The notes under the pieces are model-generated. The model searched no databases. It was not told the origin of the DNA and saw nothing but the letters and a program-made list of their open reading frames with translations. DNA of 64,000 nucleotides, taken from contig NZ_SIHY01000002.1 in the NCBI RefSeq assembly GCF_004320535.1, forward strand, positions 248,001 to 312,000, given 5' to 3'. This DNA is from Arthrobacter sp. S41. Lineage in GTDB: Bacteria > Actinomycetota > Actinomycetes > Actinomycetales > Micrococcaceae. The translations under genes and the position numbers were made by a program. This document shows, in pieces, positions 16,576 to 26,332 of this stretch. The stretch's first letter is position 1. The number at the start of each line of letters is the position of its first letter.

Positions 16576-17508
16576 CTACCCGACTGGTTTCCCGTTTTCA
16601 CCCAACACCGCTTGACCGTCAGTATGCAGTGGGTTCTTGGTCGTTGGTATCCAGGCGCAACGAGCCTGCATGCCCGATTCCGCTTGTTCATCCCTGATCA
16701 TCACGGAGCCTAGTGACCACTGTCCATCTTCAGTTACTTCACCGACAGCATCTGGTCCGGCCATGTAGCCCATCATTGCTTGAGGCTTCAGAGGCATCTT
16801 GCTCTTGGCATTCGGGGCAGAATAAATCGGGATTGAAACCGCGATAGTCTCACCCTTTGCCTCCGGATGACAGTAACCGCCATATCCCCCAGGCTGGTCC
16901 GTACGCACAAGATGGTACTGGTCATCGCCAGCAAACTTTTGGACGCCTACCGTTCGTTCCTGCTTCAGCGGGCCATTTTCAGAACACGCAGTATCTTGGA
17001 AGTTGCTGCGTAGATATTCAGTGATTTTGATGCCTCGTTTGGCAGGGACAACACTGCGAACTGTTGATCCGCAATTATGCGTATAAGCGATCTCGCCGGG
17101 AACCTGAACAGGTCCCTGTTTGGTAGCTACCCACGCAATATAGTGTTGCCAATAAGCGTTGCCGGAAGTGCTCGTAAACGCTGCGACGGCATCGTCCACG
17201 CCGTCACAGTTCAGATCCGCATAAACAATCTTGCCAAGCTCAAAACTGCTGAATTCGTCACTGGCTTTCGAGTCAACAAGCTTTACTTTGCTGTCTTTCT
17301 CCGAAGCAGCCAACGGGTCAATCCAAGTCTTATTTCCAAGATCTGCATCTCGTAGAGACTTGATCGCAGGCGCCGTTTTACTTGGCGAGGGCACAAGTGT
17401 GGGCGTAGTAGTCTTCAGCTCAGAATCGGGTGAACTACAGCCAGCAAGCAGTAGGCCCAGAGTTGCGACAAAGCCGAAAATCTTTACTCCACGAGATGCA
17501 TTGATCAT
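16576..17508 (-). CDS. Predicted lipoprotein with a DxNxDGxxD loop
   Basis: 310 aa. A signal peptide with a lipobox (LGLLLAGC, Cys about 24) is followed by a Ser/Thr/Pro-rich linker to about residue 50, so the protein is probably anchored to the outer face of the membrane. The segment VYADLNCDGVDDAVAAF contains D-x-N-x-D-G-x-x-D, a calcium-loop or FG-GAP-like pattern. Four or more further Cys (NCGS, TACSE, YCHPE, ARCAW) could form disulfides. The C-terminal third (SIPIYSAPNAKSKM to WSLGSVMI) could be an SH3-like domain. Function unknown. Confidence 0.7.
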   Translation of the reverse strand: MINASRGVKIFGFVATLGLLLAGCSSPDSELKTTTPTLVPSPSKTAPAIKSLRDADLGNKTWIDPLAASEKDSKVKLVDSKASDEFSSFELGKIVYADLNCDGVDDAVAAFTSTSGNAYWQHYIAWVATKQGPVQVPGEIAYTHNCGSTVRSVVPAKRGIKITEYLRSNFQDTACSENGPLKQERTVGVQKFAGDDQYHLVRTDQPGGYGGYCHPEAKGETIAVSIPIYSAPNAKSKMPLKPQAMMGYMAGPDAVGEVTEDGQWSLGSVMIRDEQAESGMQARCAWIPTTKNPLHTDGQAVLGENGKPVG

Positions 17509-17590
17509 GCTCAGATTTTATCCGAATATCAAAATGCCTCATAAAACCATGAGTCATCAACATGACATCATTACGGCTTCGGTTAAAACG

Positions 17591-17628
17591 CTGGCCCCGG
17601 ACTTCCCAAAAGGGAACTCCGGGGCCAG
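17591..17628 (-). terminator. Terminator of gatCAB
   Basis: A 17-bp stem with one mismatch (CTGGCCCCGGACTTCCC, 17591-17607, with 17612-17628) and an AAAA loop. On the minus strand it is followed by CGTTTTAA, as expected for a rho-independent terminator. It lies 25 bp past the gatB stop. Confidence 0.85.
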
Positions 17629-17652
17629 CACGACCTAGCTGAAGTGTTAGGA

Positions 17653-19161
17653 CTAGAGTCCCAGCTTCTCCATCACGATTTCACGAACGCGGCCGGCGTC
17701 GGCCTGTCCGCGGGTAGCCTTCATGACAGGGCCCATCAGCGCACCGATGGCCTGCATCTTGCCGCCCTTGATCTTCTCGACGACATCAGGCATGGCAGCC
17801 ATGGCATCATCCACGGCCTTGCCCAGTGCGTCATCGTCGTTCACTACAGCCAAGCTGCGCTTGTCAACGATTTCGCTTGGGGAGCCCTCGCCAGCAATGA
17901 CAAATTCCAGTACCTGGCGAGCGATCTTATCGTTGATCTTCTTGCCCTCAATGAGCGAGTTCAGTTCAACGATGGTCGCAGGAGTAACGCCCAGAGCAGC
18001 GATGTCCTTGTCCGCAGCCTTGGCCAGACGAGCGATCTCGCCCATCCACCACTTACGGGCTACAGCAGCCGAGGCACCAGCAGCAATGGTTGCTTCGATC
18101 TCGTCGAGCACACCGGCGTTGACGACGTCGCGGAATTCCTTGTCCGCGTAGCCCCACTCAGCCTTCAGGCGCTTGCGACGCTCGGCCGGTGGTTCTGGCA
18201 GACGGCCGCGCAGCTCTTCGATCCACTCAACGGTGGTGACGATAGGCACCAGGTCAGGCTCTGGGAAGTAGCGGTAGTCATCAGCATCTGACTTTGGACG
18301 ACCCGAGGTGGTGCTACGGGTATCTTCATGCCAGTGGCGGGTTTCCTGAACGATCTTGGCTCCGGAATCCAGCACCGCTGCGTGACGCTCGATCTCGAAG
18401 TGCACTGCGTGCTCAACGGCGCGCAAGCTATTGACGTTCTTGGTTTCGGTACGGGTACCGAACTTCTCGGCGCCCTTGGGCATCAGCGAAACGTTGGCGT
18501 CGCAACGTACGTTGCCGCGTTCCATCTTGGCGTCCGAAACACCCAGGTTCTTCACGATTTCGCGCACTGCAGCCACGTAGGCCTTGGCCAGTTCTGGTGC
18601 GCGCTTGCCAGCACCAGTAATTGGCTTGGTGACGATCTCGACCAGTGGCACACCTGAACGGTTGTAGTCCACCAGCGAGTAGTCAGCACCCTGAATACGA
18701 CCGGTTGCGCCACCCATGTGGGTCAGCTTGCCGGCGTCTTCTTCCATGTGGGCACGTTCAATCTCAACGCGGAAGATTTCGCCATCTTCCAGCTCAACGT
18801 CCAGGTAGCCGTCGTAGGCAATTGGATCTTCGAACTGGGAGGTCTGGAAGTTCTTTGGAGTGTCCGGGTAGAAGTAGTTCTTCCGGGCAAAGCCGCACTT
18901 CTCGGCGATCTGGCAGTTCAGTGCCAGGCCGATCAGGATGGAGTACTCGACGGCGGTCTTGTTGACCACTGGCAGTACGCCGGGCAGGCCCAGGTCTACC
19001 GGGGTGACGTTGGTGTTCGGCGCATCGCCAAAGGCGTTAGGTGCGTCGGAGAACATCTTGGTCTTGGTGTTCAGCTCGACGTGGACCTCAAAGCCCAGTA
19101 CCGGATCGTAGCGATCCAGTGCTTCGTCGAAGTCGACCAATTCATCGGTGTAGTTGCTCAT
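17653..19161 (-). CDS. gatB: Asp-tRNA(Asn)/Glu-tRNA(Gln) amidotransferase subunit B
   Basis: 502 aa, full length. GatB binds misacylated Glu-tRNA(Gln) or Asp-tRNA(Asn) and activates it with ATP. It opens with the family motif GFEVHVELNTKTKMFS, then contains CGFARKNYFYPDTPKNFQ with the cradle Tyr/Asp cluster, and the C-terminal Yqey-like domain that binds tRNA. It starts 5 bp after gatA. Cells carrying gatCAB usually lack GlnRS or AsnRS, which cannot be checked here. Confidence 0.97.
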   Translation of the reverse strand: MSNYTDELVDFDEALDRYDPVLGFEVHVELNTKTKMFSDAPNAFGDAPNTNVTPVDLGLPGVLPVVNKTAVEYSILIGLALNCQIAEKCGFARKNYFYPDTPKNFQTSQFEDPIAYDGYLDVELEDGEIFRVEIERAHMEEDAGKLTHMGGATGRIQGADYSLVDYNRSGVPLVEIVTKPITGAGKRAPELAKAYVAAVREIVKNLGVSDAKMERGNVRCDANVSLMPKGAEKFGTRTETKNVNSLRAVEHAVHFEIERHAAVLDSGAKIVQETRHWHEDTRSTTSGRPKSDADDYRYFPEPDLVPIVTTVEWIEELRGRLPEPPAERRKRLKAEWGYADKEFRDVVNAGVLDEIEATIAAGASAAVARKWWMGEIARLAKAADKDIAALGVTPATIVELNSLIEGKKINDKIARQVLEFVIAGEGSPSEIVDKRSLAVVNDDDALGKAVDDAMAAMPDVVEKIKGGKMQAIGALMGPVMKATRGQADAGRVREIVMEKLGL

Positions 19162-19166
19162 GATCT

Positions 19167-20705
19167 CTAGGCCTCCTGCGCGATCGAAGCGGTGTCAATG
19201 GCTGGTGCCTGCGAGATCAGCGACTGACCCCACTGCTTTTCCAGCAGGGTTTCCAGTGCGGCGCCGGCACGGTACAGACGTGCGTCTTGGAAGGCCGGAG
19301 CCAGGAACTGGATGCCTACCGGCAGGTTCTCGGACAGGCCGCCAGGCACGGTGATGCCTGGGATGCCAGCGAGGTTAGCCGGGATGGTTGCCACGTCGTT
19401 GAGGTACATGGCCAGCGGGTCATTGTCGTTGGCGCCCAGCTCAAAAGCTACGGTTGGAGCGGTTGGCGAAATCAGTACGTCAGCCTGCTCAAACGCGGCG
19501 TCAAAGTCACGCTGAATCAGGGTGCGGACCTTCTGCGCTGAACCGTAGTAGGCGTCGTAGTAGCCGGCGCTCAGTGCGTAGGTACCTAGGATGATGCGGC
19601 GCTTAACCTCATCGCCAAAACCAGCGGCACGGGTGGAACCCATAACCCGCTCGATGGTCATCGGACCCTCTTGTGGAAGCACACGCTTGCCAAAACGAAC
19701 ACCGTCGAACTTGGCCAGGTTGGAGGATACTTCCGAAGGCATGATCAGGTAGTAGGCGCCCAGCGCGTACTTAAAGTTCGGGCAGGAAACCTCAACGATT
19801 TCTGCGCCGGCAGCCTTGAGCAGTTCCAGCGACTCGTTGAAGCGTGCCTGCACGCCTTCCTGGTAGCCCTCGCCCTGCAGTTCCTTGATGACACCAACAC
19901 GCAGCCCCTTCAGGTCTCCGGTGGCGCCAGCCTCAGCGGCAGCAACCAGACCTTCAAGGTCCTTTGGCAGTGAGGTGGAATCCTTCGGATCGTGTCCGCC
20001 GATCAATTCCTGCAGGTAAGCCGAGTCCAGCACGGTACGCGATACCGGGCCGATCTGGTCCAGCGAGGAAGCCATAGCGATCGCACCGTAACGCGATACC
20101 GCGCCATAGGTTGGCTTCACGCCAACGGTGCCGGTGACAGCACCTGGCTGGCGGATGGAACCACCGGTGTCGGTACCCAGTGCCAGTGGAGCTTCAAAAG
20201 AAGCCACTGCAGCAGCCGAGCCGCCGCCGGAACCGCCAGGAATGCGGTTCAGGTTCCAAGGGTTGCGAGTCACACCGTACGCGGAGTGCTCGGTGGAGGA
20301 ACCCATGGCAAATTCATCGAGGTTGGTTTTGCCAAGCATTGGCAGCTTGGCAGCACGGATCTTCTCGATCACGGTTGCGTCGTACGGGCTCATCCAGCCT
20401 TCGAGCATCTTTGATGCTGCGGTGGTTGGCTGGCCCTTGGTGACGATCAGGTCCTTGATGGCGATGGGCACGCCGGCCAGTGGGTGCAGTGCTTCTGCGT
20501 CGGCGCCGCCTGCGGCACGGATGGCGTCAACTTCTGCTGCTACGGCGAGCGCCTCTTCGGCGTTCACGTGCAGGAAGGCGTTGAGCGCGCCGTCCACTTC
20601 AGCAATGCGATCCAGGTGCGCCTGTACTGCCTGCACGGAAGTGACTTCGCCAGCGCGCAGCTTGGCGGCCAACTCGGTGCCGGAAAGCTTAATCAGTTCG
20701 TTCAT
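19167..20705 (-). CDS. gatA: Asp-tRNA(Asn)/Glu-tRNA(Gln) amidotransferase subunit A
   Basis: About 512 aa, amidase-signature family; it releases ammonia from glutamine for GatB. The catalytic Lys lies in IKDLIVTKG and the Ser-cis-Ser pair in [13 protein letters not shown], with [14 protein letters not shown] after it. ATG 20705 (MNELIKLSG) gives four bases after the gatC stop; a GTG at 20717 would overlap gatC and is the alternative. Middle gene of gatC-gatA-gatB. Confidence 0.96.
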   Translation of the reverse strand: MNELIKLSGTELAAKLRAGEVTSVQAVQAHLDRIAEVDGALNAFLHVNAEEALAVAAEVDAIRAAGGADAEALHPLAGVPIAIKDLIVTKGQPTTAASKMLEGWMSPYDATVIEKIRAAKLPMLGKTNLDEFAMGSSTEHSAYGVTRNPWNLNRIPGGSGGGSAAAVASFEAPLALGTDTGGSIRQPGAVTGTVGVKPTYGAVSRYGAIAMASSLDQIGPVSRTVLDSAYLQELIGGHDPKDSTSLPKDLEGLVAAAEAGATGDLKGLRVGVIKELQGEGYQEGVQARFNESLELLKAAGAEIVEVSCPNFKYALGAYYLIMPSEVSSNLAKFDGVRFGKRVLPQEGPMTIERVMGSTRAAGFGDEVKRRIILGTYALSAGYYDAYYGSAQKVRTLIQRDFDAAFEQADVLISPTAPTVAFELGANDNDPLAMYLNDVATIPANLAGIPGITVPGGLSENLPVGIQFLAPAFQDARLYRAGAALETLLEKQWGQSLISQAPAIDTASIAQEA

Positions 20706-20709
20706 GAAA

Positions 20710-21006
20710 TTATTCACCGTCCAGAATTGCTGGGACCTTAAAGCGGTCCGAATCAGAATCTGGGGCGTTGAGCAGAACTTCGTCGATGCTCAGCGTCTGC
20801 CCCACCGTGTCTTCGCGCAACACATTGGTCAGCGGGATTGGGTGGCTGGTGGCTGGGACGTCGGAGGAGGCGACTTCGCTGACGGACGCAATGGCACCGA
20901 CGATAGCGTCGAGCTCACCGGTCATTTTGTCCAGCTCTGCGCCGCTCATCTCGATGTGGGCAAGGTGTGCCAGATGCACAACGTCCTCACGGCTGATGGC
21001 AGACAT
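20710..21006 (-). CDS. gatC: Asp-tRNA(Asn)/Glu-tRNA(Gln) amidotransferase subunit C
   Basis: 98 aa. GatC wraps around and stabilises GatA on GatB. It has the N-terminal helix [18 protein letters not shown] and the central LRED and C-terminal [10 protein letters not shown] motifs of the family. AAGGGAG precedes its ATG. The gap upstream of it carries the inverted repeat ATAGAC-AA-GTCTAT at 21036-21049, overlapping where a promoter should be. Confidence 0.96.
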   Translation of the reverse strand: MSAISREDVVHLAHLAHIEMSGAELDKMTGELDAIVGAIASVSEVASSDVPATSHPIPLTNVLREDTVGQTLSIDEVLLNAPDSDSDRFKVPAILDGE

Positions 21007-21090
21007 GTATCTCCCTTAAATGGCGGTTTGGTTTCATAGACAAGTCTATCCCTTACGCGCCGACCATCAGACCTTTATGTGCCCGGTTCG

Positions 21091-21642
21091 TTATGCTGTG
21101 CGCAATACCAAACCAGTGAGTTCTTGGCCCAGCGCGTTCTCCCAGTAGCCGATGACCCCATCAGCGCTGGAAGCGCCGGATACTGGCTTGCGGATGATCG
21201 CGGCCTCTTTGCCCGCAGGGTTGCCGTTGACCTTGATCCGTGGATCATCGGTGAATGACTCACTATGGTGCTGGGGTGCGGTCTTGCCAGCGAGCAATTG
21301 ACGCGCTTGGGCGGCAAAGACCGGGTCGCCGGCAGCATCGTAAATGTAGCGCGGACCTAAAATGGCGTGCTCGCTGATGCCGATCAGATGCTTTTCTCCC
21401 CCGGGCAAGGGTGCACCACGGTAGGTGAGCGGCAGGTGGTCAACCACGTCAGAAGTGTCCGAATGGTCCGCGTAGATACGTAGTTCTATCCCAACTTCAC
21501 CTTGCGGGTCTTCTAAGCGGAAACCGCCGATGTGCTGAAGTTTTGGGGTGCCTTTACCCGTATAGAAGTTCTGCTTGGGCAGCCAAGCGGAAACCAACTC
21601 GTTTTTGGTTGGCGACATACTGGTGTTGTAGACAATTCCCAT
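21091..21642 (-). CDS. CG0192-like (maltokinase N-cap domain) protein
   Basis: 183 aa. The sequence PTKNELVSAWLPKQNFYTGKGTPKLQHIGGFRLEDP and the later GEKHLIGISEHAILGPRYIYDAAGD match the stand-alone maltokinase N-terminal cap-like proteins of actinobacteria (CG0192 group). The kinase domain is absent, so this is not a maltokinase. The longer start at 21642 is kept because MGIVYNTSM resembles the family's usual beginning. Function is unproven. It stands alone between gatCAB and a PBP gene. Confidence 0.75.
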   Translation of the reverse strand: MGIVYNTSMSPTKNELVSAWLPKQNFYTGKGTPKLQHIGGFRLEDPQGEVGIELRIYADHSDTSDVVDHLPLTYRGAPLPGGEKHLIGISEHAILGPRYIYDAAGDPVFAAQARQLLAGKTAPQHHSESFTDDPRIKVNGNPAGKEAAIIRKPVSGASSADGVIGYWENALGQELTGLVLRTA

Positions 21643-21713
21643 GCGCTTAGTCTGTCAATTGCATCATTGCGACACAAGTCCTGAGCAACGTTCCTTGACT
21701 GCGTCCTGCTTTA

Positions 21714-23627
21714 CTACTTAGCTGCTGCTTCAAGCATGGACTTGACCAGCGGGCCAGCGCTTTGCGCGCCACCGTCACCATCTTCAACAAACGCCGCAAC
21801 GGCCAAGTCGCCTTGGGCAACGATGGCCCAGGCGTGAGCGTTGCGCTCGCTGTCATATTCTGCGGTGCCGGACTTGCCGATGATCTTTGCCCCGCTCAAG
21901 GAGTTCAGATCCTTCAGGGTTCCGTGATCAATGACCTCGGCCATCATGTCGGAGAGTTGTTTGGCTTCATCTTCGGTGAGAGCTGAGGCTGCCTTGGCTG
22001 GGGCCTTGGGCTCAGGTGAAGTTACCAGCTTAGGCTGGACGGTGGACTTGGCCTGGACCGAGGCGACCACGGTGGCCATACCCAGTGGCGAAGCTTCCAC
22101 TACGCCCTGACCAATCATGTTGGCCGCCTGAGTGGTTCCTTCTGAATCATCGGGCACCGAGCCGAGCACTGCGCCAACACCGGTTCCGTCTTCGCCGGTC
22201 AATCCTAGGGCTGCGGCAGCTTCAGAGAGCTTCTTGCCGCTGATTTTTGAACCTTCATTGATGAAGACGGTGTTGCAGGATTGAGCAATGGCTTCGGACA
22301 GTGGGATGGTTCCAAGCTCGGCTGCTGGATAGTGGTCATAGTTCTTGAATGTTTTGCCGTCCACGGTGGTGCTGGCGGTGCACTCGACCTTGGTATTTGC
22401 GGTGGCCCCGTCACGAACCATTGCCAGCGCACTGATTACCTTGAATGAGGAGCCAGGTGCGTAGGATCCCTGAAGCGCGGTGTTCAGTCCGGAGCTCACC
22501 GGGCCTGAGGAAGCAGCGAGAACACTGCCATCTGATGGGCGGATCGCAACAATACCGGAATTTGAATCCGCGTCGGCGATGAGCTTATCTGCAGCCTTTT
22601 GCAGATCCATGTCCAAGGTGGTTTCCACATTTTTGCCGGCCACCGGCTTGGTGGTGAACAGCTCCGCCTGGGCCTCGTTGGCTTTGTTGTAGCGCGAAAC
22701 CTTGATGCCGTCGGTGCCCGAAAGAGTGTCATTGTAGGCCGACTGCAACCCGGAGGTACCAACCTGGTCACCGCTCTTGATCTTGCCGTCAGACTTCTTG
22801 ATGATTTCTGCGGTTGCTTCGCCCACGGCGCCTAGGAGCGGTCGGGCAAATTCGCGAGTGGGAGCCAACGGAATTTCATCGTTGGTGAAGGTTGCGCCCT
22901 CAATCGCCTTGATCTCGTTGTCGCTGACCTCACGACTGGAATCATCGCGTAAGACGATCGCTGGCACCCAGGCCTTGTCGCCAGCGGCCAGCACGGTGCT
23001 CACATACTGGTCTTCGTCAATGTCTACGAGCTTGGCTAGTTTTTTAGCCGAGGCTTTCCAGTTGGCTTTCTCGGTGCGGGTCTTATCCAGACCCACACGG
23101 ATTACTGGCCGGTTGGTGACGATCTTGTCGCCACCGGCGGCAGTGATGCTGCCGCGGTCCGCTACTTCCACAGTGGCTTTGAGGTAGTCCCCTGCCTGCA
23201 AGTCCGGGGCAAGCACTGCTGGGTCGAAGCGCAGCTTCCACGCGTCGGCGTCTTTATCAAATTCCCAGACGGCTTTGGTGGTGTAGCTGAAGTCTTTGTC
23301 GGTGTCATCAACGTCCCACACGGTGGTGATATCGGCCGTCGCGGTTTTGATGCCGTCCGTTTCTTCCTCGTCCTTGGCCACTGAACTCACGGTGCTGCTG
23401 TGCTTAACTTCGCCCATGGAACCAAAGGCGGTCTTTTGTTCACTGGCCGCAGCTTGTGCATCGGAGCTTGCGAACTGGACGTCGCTGAAGTCACCGGAGT
23501 TGATTGCCGAAGCTAGGGCGTCGGCGGACGGTGCTGGGTCCGGTGTTTTTGCGCTGCACGCACTGAGGGAGCCCAAGGCTAGGGCGGCAACTGACAGGGC
23601 AACAACACTACGACGAAGAGCACTCAT
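21714..23627 (-). CDS. Class B penicillin-binding lipoprotein (MecA-N type transpeptidase)
   Basis: 637 aa. A signal peptide ends in a lipobox (LGSLSACS, Cys about 24), so it is probably a membrane-anchored lipoprotein rather than a transmembrane PBP. An NTF2-like N-terminal domain (about 35-150) is followed by a PBP dimerisation domain (about 150-350). The transpeptidase has the active-site motifs APGSSFKV (S-x-x-K, about residue 391), SCNTVF (SxN) and GKSGTAEYD (KSG). This is the MecA/PBP2a-like domain order. It cross-links peptidoglycan; the short third motif KSG replaces the usual KTG. Confidence 0.92.
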   Translation of the reverse strand: MSALRRSVVALSVAALALGSLSACSAKTPDPAPSADALASAINSGDFSDVQFASSDAQAAASEQKTAFGSMGEVKHSSTVSSVAKDEEETDGIKTATADITTVWDVDDTDKDFSYTTKAVWEFDKDADAWKLRFDPAVLAPDLQAGDYLKATVEVADRGSITAAGGDKIVTNRPVIRVGLDKTRTEKANWKASAKKLAKLVDIDEDQYVSTVLAAGDKAWVPAIVLRDDSSREVSDNEIKAIEGATFTNDEIPLAPTREFARPLLGAVGEATAEIIKKSDGKIKSGDQVGTSGLQSAYNDTLSGTDGIKVSRYNKANEAQAELFTTKPVAGKNVETTLDMDLQKAADKLIADADSNSGIVAIRPSDGSVLAASSGPVSSGLNTALQGSYAPGSSFKVISALAMVRDGATANTKVECTASTTVDGKTFKNYDHYPAAELGTIPLSEAIAQSCNTVFINEGSKISGKKLSEAAAALGLTGEDGTGVGAVLGSVPDDSEGTTQAANMIGQGVVEASPLGMATVVASVQAKSTVQPKLVTSPEPKAPAKAASALTEDEAKQLSDMMAEVIDHGTLKDLNSLSGAKIIGKSGTAEYDSERNAHAWAIVAQGDLAVAAFVEDGDGGAQSAGPLVKSMLEAAAK

Positions 23628-23681
23628 GGAGCCATTCTATTCATGCTGACAGGCCGGTTCACAATAACCTGTCGGTCTGCC

Positions 23682-24215
23682 TCAGATTATTTCTTTCGAG
23701 TAGACCACCAGCTTGATATCGGTACCGGGCACCGTCCAGTCGCGCTGTGAATCGTGCACAAAACCCATAGATTCATACAGGGCTCGAGCTGTATTCCAGC
23801 TCTGCCCAGTAGTCAGGCTCACCGCGCTGATATTTGGCAGACTGCGAGCACGATCAATGCTGGCTTGAACCATGGCTCGGCCCACTCCGCTGCGCTGCGC
23901 CGAAGGGTCAACACTGAGCATGCGGATCTCCAATTCGCCAGGACGTGCAATGTCCGCGTAGTCGCTGCCTACTTGGATAAGAGTCATGGAGCCAAGGATC
24001 TGAGCATCGCGGCGGGCAACATAAATTTCGGTTTGCTCGGCACGCTCTGCGACCTTTTGTGCAAATTTCAGATACTCGTGGTCGGGACTGTCAAAGTGTC
24101 CGGCGGCAAAATAGGAGCTCGCGGTCAGCTCCCCCACCCGCTGGTAATCCTGGGGCGTGGCCAGTTCTATGAGTATTCCGCCGTGGACGCTTGTGAAAGT
24201 TTCTGCCTCATTCAT
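23682..24215 (-). CDS. GNAT-family N-acetyltransferase
   Basis: 177 aa. It shows the acetyl-CoA loop IRMLSVDPSAQRSGVGRAMVQASID (R/Q-x-x-G-x-G/A) and the motif B ARALYESMGF. Substrate unknown. It lies between the PBP gene (same strand, about 54 bp upstream of its start) and the divergent ROK gene. Confidence 0.9.
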   Translation of the reverse strand: MNEAETFTSVHGGILIELATPQDYQRVGELTASSYFAAGHFDSPDHEYLKFAQKVAERAEQTEIYVARRDAQILGSMTLIQVGSDYADIARPGELEIRMLSVDPSAQRSGVGRAMVQASIDRARSLPNISAVSLTTGQSWNTARALYESMGFVHDSQRDWTVPGTDIKLVVYSKEII

Positions 24216-24290
24216 GGTGCTTCAAGTGTGCCACGGTCTGCGCAGAATTAGACGAGAGAAATATTGACTCCGGGCCTTGCACAAAGGTTT

Positions 24291-24305
24291 GTTAATAGAG
24301 TTAAC
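24291..24305. promoter_or_regulatory. Inverted repeat ahead of the ROK-nagB unit
   Basis: GTTAATAGAGTTAAC has perfect 5-bp arms (GTTAA/TTAAC) around 5 bp. It ends 7 bp before the ROK start codon. A possible -35 (TTGACT) lies at 24264-24269. Position suggests autoregulation by the ROK protein; this is inferred. Confidence 0.45.
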
Positions 24306-24312
24306 TAACCTC

Positions 24313-25458
24313 ATGAGCTCCGAAACTGTCTTACGTCGCGACGGGACCTTTCTGTCGCACGGTGGCGCCGTCTTGCCGGCGCACGGCAGGGAGCAGAACT
24401 TGTCCCTGGTGTTACAGAACTTAATGGAGCGCGGAGCGCTAAGCCGAGCCGAGCTTTCTCGCGCCACCAAACTCACACGAGTCACCGTCTCAGAATTAGT
24501 GGCAGAACTTTTGCTCCGGGGCCATGTCATTGAAACCGGTCCTAAAGAAGGAAAACGCCCGGGCAAGCCAGCAACACTGGTGGATCTCAACCGCCCTGGG
24601 CTGCGCATTATCGGCGTGGATCTTTCCGGAATTCTCCCGTTCCGCGCCGCCATCATGGATCTTGATGGCACCCTTCTTCAAAGCTTCACCTTGGACAGCC
24701 ATGAGCAAGGAGCCACCGGCGAGACTGCAACTGCCCAGCTGTTAGAACTCGTGAATCAGGCCCTGGCTCAGTGCACGGAGCCAGTAGTAGGAATTGGCAT
24801 TGGCACACCCGGCATCGTGACCGAGCAGGGTGTGGTCCGATTAGCCGAAAAGTTTGACTGGGTCGACTACGACCTACGCAACAAAATCCAGCAAGCTACG
24901 AACACGAGAACCCATGTTCTTAATGACGCTGACTGCGCCACCCTTGCTGAGCACACCTTCGGGCACGGCAGCGAACATATGCTACTGCTTCGCCTTGGAC
25001 GAGGTGTGGGTTGCGGCGTGATCACCCACAACACCTTGGTGCGCGGTTCGAAATTTGCCGCCGGCGAACTCGGCCACGTTAAACAAGATCCTACAGCGAA
25101 CAAGCCCTGTAGCTGCGGTGAGACAGGTTGTTTGGAAGCCTACGCGTCAGTGCCCGCCATCCTGCAAGCAATAGCTTCTGGGCAGTCTGCCGAAGAAGTC
25201 GGGCAACAAGCGAGCGTTGCTCTAGCCAACGCGTTGGCGCCACTGATCTCGGTGCTCGATATCCGCAATGTCATTTTCACCGGACCGCCAGAAGTAGTTA
25301 ATCCGCAGATGGCTCAATGGTTGTTAGACGCCCTTGCCGAACGTTCACGGACCGCGCGTGGCGAAGATTTCCAACTGAACATCAGTGATGACCCCGAGCA
25401 CCTGGTGTTACGCGGTACAGCAGTGAACGTACTATTCCACGAACTAGGCATTTCATAA
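24313..25458 (+). CDS. ROK-family transcriptional regulator
   Basis: About 381 aa. An N-terminal winged HTH (SLVLQNLMERGALSRAELSRATKLTRVTVSELVAELLLRG) is followed by a ROK sugar-kinase-like domain (IGVDLSGILPFRAAIMDLDG). The zinc-binding signature is complete: His in GHVKQDP and three Cys in CSCGETGCLE. ROK regulators sense sugars or their phosphates. ATG 24313 is chosen because the upstream in-frame starts run through the inverted repeat. nagB follows after 27 bp, so it probably responds to amino sugars. Confidence 0.92.
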   Translation: MSSETVLRRDGTFLSHGGAVLPAHGREQNLSLVLQNLMERGALSRAELSRATKLTRVTVSELVAELLLRGHVIETGPKEGKRPGKPATLVDLNRPGLRIIGVDLSGILPFRAAIMDLDGTLLQSFTLDSHEQGATGETATAQLLELVNQALAQCTEPVVGIGIGTPGIVTEQGVVRLAEKFDWVDYDLRNKIQQATNTRTHVLNDADCATLAEHTFGHGSEHMLLLRLGRGVGCGVITHNTLVRGSKFAAGELGHVKQDPTANKPCSCGETGCLEAYASVPAILQAIASGQSAEEVGQQASVALANALAPLISVLDIRNVIFTGPPEVVNPQMAQWLLDALAERSRTARGEDFQLNISDDPEHLVLRGTAVNVLFHELGIS

Positions 25459-25485
25459 CCAACAACAGAACGGAGAGTACACATC

Positions 25486-26292
25486 ATGCGCGTGCTCGTA
25501 GGTGAATCAGCACAAGAGGTAGCAAAGATCGCTGCCAGCAGTGTCCTTGAGGGTCTGGCCAACCATGGCGCTGGACGGAAACCGGTCCTTGGCTTGGCCA
25601 CCGGCTCCTCTCCCCTAGGTCTGTACCAGCAGCTAGCTGCTGCAGTTAAAGATGGCCGCGCTGACTTTTCGCAGGCTCAAGGTTTTGCACTCGATGAGTA
25701 CATCGGCATTCCCGATACACATCAGCAGTCGTACCGACAGACGCTGATCAATGAAGTCTGCAATGTGATTGGCTTGCCAGCCCAGTCACTACACACCCCT
25801 GTGGGCCTCGGCGAATCATTGGAAGCTATTGAATCCGACGCATCAAACTACGACGAGTCGATTGCCGCCGCTGGAGGCGTCCAGGTGCAAATTCTTGGCA
25901 TTGGTTCCAACGGGCATCTGGGGTTCAACGAACCCGGATCCGCACTACGTAGTCGCACCAGAGTTAAGCGACTGGCAGCCAAGACCCGTCACGACAACGC
26001 TCGGTTCTTTGACGGAATCGACGGTGTACCCACCCATTGCGTCACCCAAGGTCTAGGCACAATCCTCGAAGCCGGACGGTTGGTTCTTGTAGCCACCGGG
26101 GCTGGCAAGGCCGAAGCCATCGCCGCTGCCGTCGAAGGACCACTGACAGCTTCCTGCCCCGGATCGGTTCTGCAGCTACACCCCGACGCGGTAGTTGTAC
26201 TAGATGAAGAAGCTGCAGCTGGACTAAAACTTCGCGAATACTATGCTGATGCCGCTGCTGGACTCTCCGATATACAGTTACGCCTGCAATAG
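25486..26292 (+). CDS. nagB: Glucosamine-6-phosphate deaminase
   Basis: 268 aa, typical length. It converts glucosamine-6-phosphate to fructose-6-phosphate and ammonia. Motifs include GLATGSSPLGLYQQL, the catalytic-Asp region FALDEYIGIPDTHQQSY and GIGSNGHLGFNEPGS with the family Asn/Glu/Gly pattern, and TRHDNARFF. The ribosome site ACGGAGAG precedes ATG 25486. Second gene of a ROK-nagB unit. Confidence 0.95.
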   Translation: MRVLVGESAQEVAKIAASSVLEGLANHGAGRKPVLGLATGSSPLGLYQQLAAAVKDGRADFSQAQGFALDEYIGIPDTHQQSYRQTLINEVCNVIGLPAQSLHTPVGLGESLEAIESDASNYDESIAAAGGVQVQILGIGSNGHLGFNEPGSALRSRTRVKRLAAKTRHDNARFFDGIDGVPTHCVTQGLGTILEAGRLVLVATGAGKAEAIAAAVEGPLTASCPGSVLQLHPDAVVVLDEEAAAGLKLREYYADAAAGLSDIQLRLQ

Positions 26293-26332
26293 AACGGGCC
26301 CTGATGTGCCCTAATGTGGCAGACTGACAGGC

